A stretch of 64,000 nt of DNA, taken from the NCBI GenBank assembly GCA_032433765.1, contig JAVIAB010000073.1:53026144-53090143 (forward strand), in the 5' to 3' direction. The notes under the pieces are model-generated. The model saw nothing but the letters and a program-made list of their open reading frames with translations, was not told the DNA's origin and did no database searches. The first letter of the stretch is position 1. Each line of letters begins with the position of its first letter. Position numbers and translations under genes: made by a program. The stretch is from Megaustenia siamemsis (lineage: Eukaryota > Mollusca > Gastropoda > Stylommatophora > Ariophantidae). Below are positions 1-10,580 of the stretch, piece by piece.

Positions 1-1136
1 CCACTCCCTTCTATATCAGCCCCACTTCCCACTATATCCGCCTCTCTCCCCACTATATCCGCCCCTCTCCCTTCTATATTCGCCCCACTCCCTTCTATAT
101 CAGCCCCATTTCCCACTATATCCGCCTCTCACCCCACTATATCCGCCCCTCTCCCCACTATATCCGCCCCACTCCCTTCTATATTCGCCCCCACTCCCTA
201 CTATATCAGCCCCACTTCCCACTATATCCCCCTCTATATTCGCCCCTCTCCCCACTATATCCGCCCCTCTCCCCACTATATCCGCCCCTCTCCCCACTAT
301 ATCCGCCCCTCTCCCCACTATATCCGCCCTCTCCCCACTATATCCGCCCCTCTCCCCACTATATCCGCCCCTCTCCCCACTATATCCGCCCCTCTCCCAC
401 TATATCAGCCCCTCTCCCACTATATCAGCCCCTCTCCCCACTATATCCGCCCCTCTCCCACTATACTATATCCGCCCCTCTCCCCACTATATTCGCCCCT
501 CTCCCCACTATATCCCCTCCATATCCGCCCCTCTCCCCACTATATCCGCCCCTCTCCCCACTATATCCGCCCCTCTCCCCACTATATCCGCCCCTCTCCC
601 CACTATATCCGCCCCACTCCCCACTATATCCGCCCCTCTCCCCACTATATCCGCCCCTCTCCCTTCTATATCAGCCCCACTCCCTTCTATATTCGCCCCA
701 CTCCCTTCTATATTCGCCCCACTCCCTTCTATATTCGCCCCACTCCCTTCTATATCCGCCCCACTCCCTTCTATATTCGCCCCACTCCCTTCTATATCCG
801 CCCCTCTCCCCACTATATCCGCCCCTCTCCCTTCTATATCAGCCCCACTCCCTTCTATATTCGCCCCACTCCCTTCTATATCCGCCCCACTCCCTTCTAT
901 ATTCGCCCCACTTTCTTCTATATCCGCCCCTCTCCCCACTATATCCGCCCCTCTCCCCACTATATCCGCCCCTCTCCCCACTATATCCGCCCCTCTCCCC
1001 ACTATATCCGCCCCTCTCCCCACTATATCCGCCCCTCTCCCTTCTATATTCGCCCCACTCCCTTTCTATATTCGCCCCACTCCCTTTCTATATTCGCCCC
1101 ACTCCCTTCTATATCAGCCCCACTTCCCACTATATC
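1..1136. repeat. 21-bp minisatellite, about 54 copies, runs off the left edge
   Basis: The unit is CTCCCCACTATATCCGCCCCT, with a second common variant in which the centre reads CCCTTCTATATTCGCC. The two variants alternate in blocks, which suggests local block duplication. Because 21 is a multiple of three and the unit has no stop on the minus strand, long minus-strand frames of a seven-residue [14 protein letters not shown] repeat appear; these are artefacts of the array. The array starts before the window, so its true length is unknown. Confidence 0.95.
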
Positions 1137-2710
1137 CACATCTTCACCACTAAATCCTCTGCCCGTCCACTAATCTTCCATTATTGCTTCCACTCTTACA
1201 TTAAGATCCAGACGTCACCAACGGTATCTTACCTCCACCACCGTTCCACTATGCTCAGATACAACCAATGCACCTCTAGTTAACCTCTACTGTATCCACC
1301 ACTCCTTACCTGCGACATCCACTCTTCCACTATAGTATTTATCCTTTTACAAAAACCCCACCTTTTTCTCATTTTCCCACCATATTTTCCTACCCACGCC
1401 ATCCTTCCTAACACCGCCTCTCCCCCTTCCTAAAACGAAAGGAAAGCCGGTATCATTAATATCTCAGGTCACCATAAACCTGGTAACAACCAGTTTCCGT
1501 CATCTCAACCACTCAACAATTCCACTAAATTCAACGGCCCTGGCTTTAAAAACAAACAAAAAAAGCACTTCGCACGCACGGGAGTACGCACTAAATAAGA
1601 TGCCTGATATCTAAGATGAGACTGGAAAAGGGCTTTCCCACGTGTCGGCGGACACGACTCTCTCACTCACTCATTATCGAATCGCGCGTTGCGCTGTGGT
1701 CCTATCTTTTTAATGGACCTCTTTGACTGTGATCGTCGATTGACAGAGAGTACCTACACATAAGCCACAGAATACGTCTAATTAACCATGCGTAATGATC
1801 TGGTTATGCCTGGCTCTAGCGTTCAGCGCGTGGAGTAGCAGAAAAGGTGTTCGCATAAACGCCGCCTCGTGTTAACCTCCACAGCTTGTTGTCGCAGATT
1901 TCACAGTTTTCATTAAGCCTGTAGCATCGGTAACGATGCGCTCAGGAAATAGTAATTTGTGAAAAGTAATTGGAATACTGACAGGTAAATGTATATTTTA
2001 ACATTTTCTGCTGGAGGATTTACTATTAGGTAACGTTCATTACATGCACTACTTTGTCTATTCTATCCGTTGTTTTCTTTAATTAAATTATTACCAATTG
2101 AGTGCTTTCTTTTTTTTTTTTTTTTTTGAAATAATTTGACGTTTACTTTAACATTTCTTCAGAAATTATTTATTTTTCTTCCTTAATAATTATAATTTGG
2201 CTATTAAATTGTATAGAATTATTAAATTATTATAGATAATAATTAACTATAATAATTGGAGACTGCTCAGTCAGGAAAAGCGGGCTTTATTCTTCTGTCC
2301 AATATATACCCCACAGCATACCCAAGTAATGGGATAATGATGTAAGAAAATAATGAGGTTGTTTATCCAATTCCACTCAACTTGTATTTAATTGTTGCAA
2401 CACTAATAATGATTTCATATTTGCGTTGATGTTTTCACCCCAATTGTTATTTGGTTTTAATTTGGGAAAGGTGGGAAGTACAACTGATGATGACCAAGTA
2501 GATAAAATCAATTGGTCACTAATCAGGTAAACGTCAGCTTGAACCCAAATCAAATCAATGTACTTTGCTGATTTATTTTACATCGAAAAAAAAGAGTTAA
2601 GAGTAATGTTAAAGAAATAGTTAGCCTGTACAATATACTGGACAGGTGTTATAGTTGTTCATTGATCTTTGAATAAACCTCCAGCTCAAAATCTTGAGAA
2701 AAGATAATTC
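1137..2710. other. No gene seen; AT-rich unique-looking sequence
   Basis: No coding frame of note and no recognisable repeat family. A poly-T run lies near 2110-2127, and CpG-containing sequence near 1620-1860 contrasts with the AT-rich stretch after 1980. Confidence 0.5.
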
Positions 2711-2824
2711 CTTTATAGATATAAGCATACACTTTCTACTTTATAGATGTAAGCATATACTTTATAGATGTAAGCATATACTTTATATATGTAAGCATAT
2801 ATTTAAGAGATGCAAGCATACACT
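2711..2824. repeat. Short degenerate 21-bp tandem repeat, about 5 copies
   Basis: Successive units of the form CTTTATAGATGTAAGCATATA, with substitutions in the first and last copies. No coding meaning. Confidence 0.85.
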
Positions 2825-3340
2825 TTTACCCCTATTCTTTAATGTTCAGTAAACATCCGGTAATTTTGAATTTGGTAATTGACATAAAATATTACATACT
2901 TATCTCATCCATTTTGTTCACATTCATTAAATGTAATCATTTCAACTTTAATCCACATTAATGATGTTATATCCAATATGTGTTCGTTTATAACCACTTT
3001 TTTACAAACGAAAAAAAAGCATTTACAATTAACCTAACACTATCCACAATTATCTGACTTAATGATTTAAACAACTGTTTTATAATACTTTTAACAATTG
3101 TCTCGTCTTATATTTTTTGAATGATTTTATTCTCCTTATAAATGATATAATAATTTATCTCCAATTATCTTCAGTTAAATGGGAGCTTTCTAAAATTATA
3201 ATGCTTGCATCTTTTTTTTCATAAATGTAAGTTATCGAACTTTGAAATTAATATTTTCTATTTCCAAATCTCATTCAAGCTTTGCCAAAATCAATCGCAA
3301 TAAATGATAGATATCTATATATACAATAATGTGTATAGTG
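2825..3340. other. No gene seen
   Basis: Very AT-rich sequence with short frames only; nothing recognised. Confidence 0.5.
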
Positions 3341-3466
3341 TTATCTGCCTGTGCGGCGAGGAAACCCTGTGCACACGGCTGAAAGGGAAAAATGGATTAA
3401 CACGCAAAATTCAGTTCTTACCTAGTCTTTAGGGACTTCGTCAGAGATGAAAGCTGGCGAACGAAA
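3341..3466 (+). mobile_element. SINE-B, 3' part only (5'-truncated)
   Basis: Begins at TTATCTGCCTGTGCGGCGAG and ends at AGCTGGCGAACG followed by an A-rich tail. The same body occurs in the SINE-B copies at 8824, 44113 and 59470. The tRNA-like head is missing, as expected for incomplete reverse transcription. A few extra bases split the CCTAGTCT segment. Confidence 0.8.
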
Positions 3467-3883
3467 CGAAAAATGAAAAAGAAATTATTGAGTGTTTATC
3501 TCATTTACACGTATTTGCATGTTTTTTTTAATCAACTGATTCTACCACGATATATGAAAATAATATTTCATTGCTTAAAGACGAGCAATTAAGTAAATTA
3601 ATGAACGTATCAAGGAGATAATTATTTTAAAACTATTCTCGGTATTACGTAGCTTTATTTGTACTTCACAACTTTATTTTTCCTTCAGAATTCCCATTTA
3701 CTGAAACATTTACTCACGCAATATTGTGTTCTCATTATCATATTTTTACGGTGCTTCACGAAGTCGTGATTTGCATGTTGGTTTATTTTTCTCATGTTTA
3801 TCAGCATGTTTTATATTAACTTGTAAACGTGCGAGCGTAGTTGTACAAAATGTAAGCGCTCACATTTTAGTCGTCGGATTATC
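3467..3883. other. No gene seen
   Basis: AT-rich sequence. A 74-codon frame covering 3726-3950 ends inside the following repeat and has no recognisable domain, so I do not call it. Confidence 0.5.
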
Positions 3884-4053
3884 AACATTGCACATGGAAC
3901 AACTATGCACATGTAACAACATTGCACATGGAACAACTATGCACATGTAACAACATTGCACATGGAACAACTATGCACATGTAACAACATTGCACATGGA
4001 ACAACATTTCACATGGAACAACATTGCACATGGAACAACTATGCACATGTAAC
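3884..4053. repeat. 34-bp minisatellite, about 5 copies
   Basis: The unit joins two similar halves, ACATTGCACATGGAACA and ACTATGCACATGTAACA, so it looks like a duplicated 17-mer that diverged and then spread as a dimer. One copy near 3995-4020 has the first half doubled. Confidence 0.9.
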
Positions 4054-4140
4054 ATATGCTACTAAGGTCGTTGTTAATTAAAATATTGACATTTGAGACT
4101 ATGTTCACTTTGCTATATTATTTATTTATGTGTTTAACTG

Positions 4141-4143
<3 letters not shown>

Positions 4144-4193
<50 letters not shown>
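4144..4193. repeat. Compound (GA)n-(CAGA)n microsatellite
   Basis: A GA dinucleotide run passes directly into five CAGA tetranucleotides. Confidence 0.95.
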
Positions 4194-4210
4194 GAAGATT
4201 GAGAACGAGG

Positions 4211-4603
4211 AATAAAAAGAGTATGAAAGAGAGATAAAAGAACACGAAACAAAAAGATTAGGAGATAGTAAGAAAGAGAGATCAAAGAACGCGAAACAAA
4301 AAGACTAAAAGATTGTAAGAAAGAGAGATCAGAGAACACGAAACAAAAAGACTAAGAGATAGTAAGAAAGAGAGATCAAAGAACGCGAAACAAAAAGACT
4401 AAGAGACAGTAAGAAAGAGAGATCAAAGAACGCGAAACAAAAAGACTAAGAGATAGTAAGAAAGAGAGATCAAAGAACGCGAAACAAAAAGACTAAAAGA
4501 TTGTAAGAAAGAGATATCAAAGAACGTGAAACAAAAAGACTAAGAGATAGTAAGAAAGAGAGATCAAAGAACGCGAAACAAAAAGACTAAGAGATGGTAA
4601 GAA
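4211..4603. repeat. 47-bp purine-rich minisatellite, about 8 copies
   Basis: Spacing between AGAAAGAGAGATC landmarks is 47 bp (4271, 4318, 4365). The unit carries ACGCGAAACAAAAAGACTAA. It may have grown out of the adjacent GA-rich microsatellite. Confidence 0.9.
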
Positions 4604-4924
4604 TGAAGAGTACAAAACGGGGAAAGATCGAAAGAAGAAATGTAAAGAACCAGTTTACAAATTACAGAAAATAAAACGATATGCACCGGAATAAAATTTA
4701 ACATTAACATTTCTTAAACTAATCTACATCAATCTATTAACTCTTTCAATACCAAAACTTTTTATCAAAGCAACGAAGAGATTTCAGAGAGAAAACTGTC
4801 ATGGTTTTAAAAGTCGATCAACATATTTATTTAATCTAACACATAACATACTACATATTGATTTTTAGATAATTGAACAAGGAATTAGATTTAACCAATA
4901 CTAAGATGATACAACCACAGCCAA
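4604..4924. other. No gene seen
   Basis: AT-rich spacer between the 47-bp array and the LINE-D fragment; no frame or repeat recognised. Confidence 0.5.
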
Positions 4925-5285
4925 TCAACCACTAATATCTTCAGTAATCAAGAAAAGATGATGGTCATACGTTGGACATGTGATGAGAAGAGATAATAAT
5001 CGAATAGCAAAGCAAGCCCTCATATGGGAAACAACAGGTAAAAGAAAAAGAGGAAGACCCAGAGAGACACTGAGAAGAACATTGATGAGAGAGGCAAGAG
5101 CAGCAGGAATCGGCTCCCTCAATGAGATAGAACTGCTTGCACAGAACAGAGACAGATGGCGATATTTGATAAAATATCTTTAAAAGAAAACTGCTAGAAC
5201 AAAAAATTCATATAGGAAAAGGTGTATCTTGGTCTACGCCCTATGGGCCGGCTACGGCTCGAAAGGTCAATAGATAGATAGAAGA
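4925..5285 (+). mobile_element. LINE-D 3' end: RT C-terminal tail plus 3' UTR
   Basis: Frame 4980-5183 encodes 67 residues with the motif RKRGRPRETLRRTLMREA and a C-terminus LLAQNRDRWRYLIKYL. Upstream in the same frame is WSYVGHVMRR, separated from earlier sequence by a TGA, so the copy is dead. This is the usual C-terminal extension after the RT domain of non-LTR retrotransposons (GHxxRR, then GRPRxT, then RDRWR). The 3' UTR ends with CCCTATGGGCCGGC, GGCTCGAAAGGTCAATAG and a TAGA tail. The minus-strand copy at 7096-7801 shares this end, which fixes the 3' boundary. Confidence 0.8.
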
Positions 5286-5643
5286 TGATATACGACATGT
5301 ACAAAAAATACATTTTGAGGACAGTACACACTAATTGAATTGAGAGTGACGCACAGTACGTCGAATCGTACGGAGAGAGGTTTTTTTTTTTAAAAAAAAG
5401 GTTACAATAGGTTCTGATCGAGGTGTGATTTGAAGGGAAGGGGCAGCTCCTACAAGATGTTGCTAAAACAGTTTATGGTTAGAGACTAGACAGGATGGGT
5501 CGCAGTCCAACAGTCACGTGACTAGGGAGTCTTGAAAAATGGCCTGACTTTCTTAGTGTTAGGATTTCACACACAATTGTTGGTGGATATCGAGAAAGGT
5601 GACTTGCAACTGTAGTTGATGAGTAACTCAACAAGAGGTAATT
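5286..5643. other. No gene seen; left flank of SINE-D
   Basis: No recognised frame. Its last 13 bases (5631-5643, ACAAGAGGTAATT) are the left target-site duplication of the SINE-D that follows. Confidence 0.55.
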
Positions 5644-5878
5644 CTCTATCTATCTATTGTCCTTTCGAGCCGAAGACGGCACATAGGGCAGAACCACAAT
5701 CTCAAAAATAGAAACCTTGCGTGCCAAATTGGCACATATTGCAGGGATCACTGCTTCTAAAATCTATTGTCTGTTTCCATAACAATACTTTTTACAATGA
5801 CAGCTTGTCAAGCCATCGATCAACCTCCTTAGTCGCCTCATACGACATGCCTGGAAGGTCACAGTGTCACTATTCTTT
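5644..5878 (-). mobile_element. SINE-D, bounded by a perfect 13-bp TSD
   Basis: ACAAGAGGTAATT occurs at 5631-5643 and again at 5879-5891, exactly flanking a 235-bp insert. Read on the minus strand it carries CGTATGAGGCGACTAAGGAG, then CAATGGCTTGACAAGCTGTC-like sequence, and ends with GCCCTATGTGCCGTCTTCGG followed by a TAGA-type tail. Copies at 50409 and 55213 have CGTAAGAGGCGACTAA at the same point and extend about 50 bp further 5', so this copy is slightly 5'-truncated. The RAGGCGACTAA block resembles a module I recall from molluscan V-SINE-type elements; that link is memory, not a search. The 3' end resembles that of LINE-D. Confidence 0.85.
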
Positions 5879-5891
5879 ACAAGAGGTAATT

Positions 5892-6127
5892 AGACATCCC
5901 AAAAACAAATATTTATGGGTTGGGTTTGCTATGAATTTTGTAGAGTCAATCAGTTTTTCTATTAGAGCTGACTATGGGTTGCTTTGTGTAGCAGTAAACT
6001 AGAGGTGGCTAGTTTATTAAACAATAGAAATCTAGGATTGCTATAGTCTTTCCTTAAAGGGAGCTTGTTAAAACCCCACTGAAGATAGCTGTGGTTAAAA
6101 CTGATTTAAAGGTTTGTTTAAAAATTT
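5892..6127. other. Degenerate sequence related to the following repeat
   Basis: Contains scattered short matches to GGCTATGGGTT and GGTGGCTAG-like motifs seen in the 73-bp repeat, so it may be an older decayed part of the same array. No gene. Confidence 0.4.
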
Positions 6128-6380
6128 GCTAGAAGTTTCATCGTTGCTATATAGACGCGGCTATGGGTTCAAATAGATGATGCTATCAGTTCTTAAAGTG
6201 CTAGCAGGTTTCATCGTTGCTATATAGACGCGGCTATGGGTTCAGATAGTTGATGCTATCAGTTCTTAAAGTGCTAGCAGGTTTCCATTAAAAAGTTGCT
6301 AGAAGTTTCATTGTTGCTATATAGACGCGGCTATGGGTTCAGATAGTTGATGCTATCAGTTCTTAAAGTGCTAGCAGGTT
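6128..6380. repeat. Three copies of a 73 to 98-bp repeat
   Basis: The landmark TTCATCGTTGCTATATAGAC recurs at 6137, 6210 and, with one change, 6308. Each copy continues through GCGGCTATGGGTTC and GATGCTATCAGTTC. The third spacing is longer because of a 25-bp insertion. Sequence to about 6500 keeps faint similarity. Confidence 0.85.
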
Positions 6381-6867
6381 TTCAACGAATTGTGAAGTTA
6401 CTCGAGAAACGGCTACGGGTTACCATTAGGGTGGCTTAATGTTCCGCTAGGAATGATTATGGTTTCCTTGAGAAGTGGCTGGGGGACGCTGTAGAGATAT
6501 ATATTGTTACTGTAGAGGTAGTCGGAGTTCCATGACAGACTGTTATATAATAATAGAAATAGGAGTTCTTGGTGAAATGGCTAAAGGGTTAAATGAGAGG
6601 TAACCAGTGCATCGAGTTCTTGTAGTTATGGACAGAGTTTACTATAACGATAGATTCTTGTTAAGGAGACTAGACAATCTATTATCTGTATCTGTATTTG
6701 ATGATACAGGGGGTAATAATACGCTTTCTGTCAAGAGAAATAAATCAGTGTATCATAGTAGGTCACGCAAGAACGATTTCTACAAAGGTATGAACCTCCC
6801 ATAGCACAAACCGGGACATGGTGTATGGATGAATCTTGACGATGAATCATCCTCCATTAACTTTTGT
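6381..6867. other. No gene seen
   Basis: A 65-codon frame at 6607-6804 has no recognisable domain and no repeat support. I do not call it. Confidence 0.45.
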
Positions 6868-7975
6868 TGCAGTTACCTCATATTCCAAGTCCGGCTTGTT
6901 GCAGGAGCTACTGAGTTAAGTGCTCTGTGCACACAGTGAGCTGTGCGTTTCACCTGTTTTGATAGTGTTTCGATATTCCGATTGTTTATCATGAGTGATG
7001 ATATCATATGATGGAGAACAGATGGCTTTGTTCACATTCTGTGCGGTTTCGCCTTATGTCTTTTGGCGTGTGCTGAGACTGCTATGATGGGGACTGTATA
7101 TCTATTGACCTTACGAGCCGTAGCCGGCCCATAGGGCGTAGACCAAGATACTCCCTCTTTTATCTAAATTTTTGTTCTAGCAGTTTTCCATTCTTTTGAA
7201 GATATTTTATCAAATCTCGCTATTTGTCTCTGTTCTGTGCAAGCAGCTCTATCTCATTGAGGGAGCCGATTCCTGCTGCTCTTGCCTCTCTCATCAATGT
7301 TCTTCTCAGTGTCTCTCTGGTTCTTCTACTTTTCCTCTTACCTGTTTCCCACATAAGGGCTTGCTTTGCTATTCGTTTATTATCTCTTCTCATCTCATGT
7401 CCAACGTATGACCATCGTCTTTTCTTTATTACTGAAGATATTAGTGGTTGATTGGCGATTTATCTAATTTCCTCGTTTGTTTTGAATTCGTTCCACGCTA
7501 TACCAAGTATTTTCCCTACACATTTATTTTCGAATGCGTTCAACTTTGTTTCTATATCTGGTGTTGTATTCCAGCTTTGACACGCATACGTAAGGGTTGA
7601 TAGTACATTTGATTTGAATAGTCTAAGTTTTGTGTTTGTGCTGATGAGTTTTGATTTCCACAACTTTTCAAGGCTTCTGAAAGACATTGCTGCTTTAGCT
7701 ATTCTGATTCTAATTTCTTTACTTGTATCCCCTTCTCGATCAATGTGACTTCCAAGATAGGTAAAGTGATCGATCTCTTCCACTGGTTTGTTTTCCATGT
7801 ATATGATGGGGACTACAGTTACCTTTCTTTGTTTAGAAGATGAGATATTAATTCCGATGATTCCACTGGCATGGGCGGTTGAGCAATTATGGATTTTAAT
7901 TCGTTTGCAGTGACACCGGGACCTTCCATAACAATAACCATAACCATTGTGTAACCATTTGGGTCTCGTGGGTTC
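6868..7975 (-). mobile_element. Dispersed repeat R, split by a LINE-D insertion
   Basis: Segments 6868-7095 and 7802-7975 together match the R copies at 21232-21790, 55690-56115 (same orientation) and 36700-37037 (opposite). Shared landmarks are CCTCATATTCCAAGTCCGGC, TATGATGGGGACT, CATGGGCGGTTGAGCAATTA and TGGATTTTAATTCGTTT. Removing 7096-7801 plus one copy of the 13-bp direct repeat restores the arrangement seen in the other copies. The long minus-strand frame 7460-7990 is therefore a chimera: its first part is R and the rest is LINE-D. R may itself be an internal part of an RNase H-bearing LINE (see 37038-37410). Confidence 0.75.
7096..7801 (-). mobile_element. LINE-D, 5'-truncated copy nested in repeat R
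   Basis: On the minus strand the frame starts near MENKPVEEIDHFTYLGSHID and runs through KTKLRLFKS-type sequence (TKLRLFKSNVLSTLTYACQS) to IAWNEFKTNEEIR, then meets a stop. After that the CPTYDH-region antisense encodes RRWSYVGHEMRRDNKRIAKQ and the GRPRET-like tail in another frame. FxYLGSxID and KxxLYKSxVxSxLxYxxES are the thumb and C-terminal motifs of LINE reverse transcriptases. The 3' UTR and tail match LINE-D at 4925-5285. The 13-bp TSD TATGATGGGGACT lies at 7083-7095 and 7802-7814. Confidence 0.85.
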
Positions 7976-8823
7976 ATTAAAAAAGAACACGGTTGTGCTA
8001 CGTATGGCGGTAACTAGTTCATAAATATAAATCTGTTTACGGGGATGGGTGGGGAGTGTTGAAGATTGTTAAATATGTCATCTGTGGATGCTATAGACAT
8101 TTGTTATAGTTCTTCTAGGAATGTCTTTTAATACCTTGGTAAATAAAAAGTATCTCAACAATAAACTATTGAGTAGAAATTGAATAAATTGTTGAAGTAA
8201 GATGATAAGTTTAAAAAAAAAAAGAATGAGATAAGTTTAGGAATTTGAATTTGAATTATTTGTATTTGTTTATGTTTCATGCAAATTATTCTTCTAGACA
8301 TGGTCAAAGTTTCCTTTAATTGTAACCTTCGAGTCTCTGATAATTAATTAGACGTCTAGCAATGATAGGAAACCCGTTATATAAAACCTTTACAGCAGGA
8401 GAGAATCTGATGATCAGAAGAAGTCCCGTCGCGGAATTTGTTTTGGGTCATGGCTCCCAGACGTCGACCTCCTGTTGTATTTGAGCCTGAAACCTCACAT
8501 AATGTTCAGTAGGTAGTAGATGTAGCTCTGGTCTATACACAACTTTTGTAAGAATTTAATACCCCTAACCAATAAATCAAAGTCGTAAATATCTGTCACA
8601 TTGAGTGTTGTCCTCCTTTTTATGTCGAAAGTCTTAAATAGCATGTTACTTCATGTGCCAGTTAAATGCTCTGTTGCTCCTCATACTATAGAAGACTAAA
8701 AGCTGATCTGTGCGATAATATAAGCAAAAAGCAGTCACAATTGATGCAGGTCAATAACTGGCTTCCCGTGTCTGGAGTCAAGAAAATAGGAATATATAAG
8801 AGTTAACGTAGATGTTTCAAAAT
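7976..8823. other. No gene seen
   Basis: AT-rich; short frames only. Nothing recognised on either strand. Confidence 0.5.
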
Positions 8824-9148
8824 GAGGACTCGTTGGTCTCGAGGCAAGATGCGGTCTCGAGACAGAGAGATTGGGAGCTCAAATACCACCTGCACCAGTT
8901 TGGATTTGATTTGTGTTTACGTTCTGCAGTTACAACCCCTGGTCTCAGCAGCAATGCTTGACTTGATACGTCAATTAATCATCGACGGAAAAAAATATGA
9001 GTACCTCTAACGACGGAGTTATCTGCCTGTGCGATGAGGGACCCCTGTGCACACGGCTGCCAGGGAAACATGTATTAACACGCAAAATTAAGTTCCTAGT
9101 CTCTAGGGACTTCGTCAGAGGTAAAAGCTGGCGAACGGAAAAAAAATT
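8824..9148 (+). mobile_element. SINE-B, full-length copy with long central part
   Basis: The head GGACTCGTTGGTCTCGAGGC followed by a degenerate B-box region (GGGAGCTCAAATACC) is tRNA-like. A central stretch about 100 bp long contains CAATTAATCATCGACGG, then the common body TTATCTGCCTGTGCGATGAG through TAGTCTCTAGGGACTTCGTC to AGCTGGCGAACGG and an A tail. Compared with 44113-44372 the central part is longer, so the family has length variants. No clear TSD was found. Confidence 0.8.
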
Positions 9149-10580
9149 TGGATTTATGGAAGAATATGACATTTTGAGTTCTCAGAGAAGAAAACAAATA
9201 ATGCAGATTTGGAACAGCCTGGACATGAAGGGAACAACAAACTGTTGAACAATTCGTAAGAGAGGAAAGACAATTATTTGGACTTATTCAGCGATAGAAT
9301 AACTTACTGAAAACAATCTTGTGAGGGGGAATAGAGTAAACAAGGCATGGGCAGATACAGGCTAAGGTATTCTGATAAGTGGTGGCCTCAAAAAGTTATG
9401 GTTGTATTTACCATCAGGGCGGGAGAGTAAAATGGAAAATTGTGATCTGTGGCAGTCAACCTACATTGTTAATAACCCGCCAACGAATGATGTCAGAATA
9501 TGATGATTGCCCTTTATTTTGCACACCCGCTGGCAATACTATACTAAGATTCATTCGAAGGTCATTGCTCTTTGGGATATACCTGGCAGAAGGTGCTCAT
9601 CTTGCCGTCTTTTATTTCACCAAAGAATATTCTTCTTCGATCTGACTTTCTCCCTTTCCTATTGATTACGAGTGCTAGTGTCTGTGTGGTTGTGCCTTGT
9701 AGTGCTGGTCGTATTATGTCTAAATAATTGTATTATTTTGTTTGTTTCATAATATGATTGAACACTTGAGTAATGCCATTTCTTTTCCTTCATTACCTAG
9801 TTATTTCTCATTATGTCTCCTCTCGCTACGTTCAGCATTCTTATCATGCATCTCATTTCCGTTATGACCGTTTTCGTTTTCTTTCTCATCTGCTAACGTC
9901 CAATTTTGACATTGAGAGCGATGTGTTGCGAGGAATAACATTGTTTTTTTTTTAAAAATATGATTATTGAGTTAAGCTTCTGTTTTACTTCCTCCACGTT
10001 GTTTCGCAATAACGCAGCTTAATGCGAGCGACTGCGAAGAGTAAATAATTATTGAACGCGAATAATCAAACGTTAAATTCAACCCTTCTGTAATTGTGCA
10101 CCTGACTCACCGAATTAGTTAAACCATCATCATCAGGTACCATCTCTGCTTACTTAGATAATCGTCTCTATACAACCATGCCTATACAATTGTTTATTAA
10201 TTTTGCTTTTGACTCTTCCTTCCATGTCATTTTTTAAAGCTGTTATCTTTCCTCTGTTTCCCTCTTTCTCGTCTTCCCTCTTTGCCTCTAGTTTCCACGA
10301 TATGTCTCAGCAGTTCCTTCTCGCGTTTGTAATCAGCCTTCGTTGTTATTTTGACGCCTTTTATAATATTACTCCTTTTTTTTTAAAGCTGTGTTCTAAA
10401 CATATTCTGTAAAAACCACATGTTTTTATTTAGAGGTGTTCTTCTCTGTTGGTCTTTTGGTCTTATAGTCATGGCCTTATACCAGACCGGCTCTTATTTA
10501 ATACATAAAAAAAGAATATTACAGCTTCTACTATAAAAATATTTAACGTAAATATCTGCTTCAATCTTTGGAATAAAACC
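9149..10580. other. No gene seen
   Basis: Several frames of 60 to 88 codons (for example 9379-9645 and 10203-10412) show no domain, no repeat match and no plausible splice context that I can support. The stretch is AT-rich. Confidence 0.45.

Noticed and set aside
7460..7990. 176-codon minus-strand gene
   Set aside because: A fusion of antisense repeat R and LINE-D across a transposon insertion boundary.
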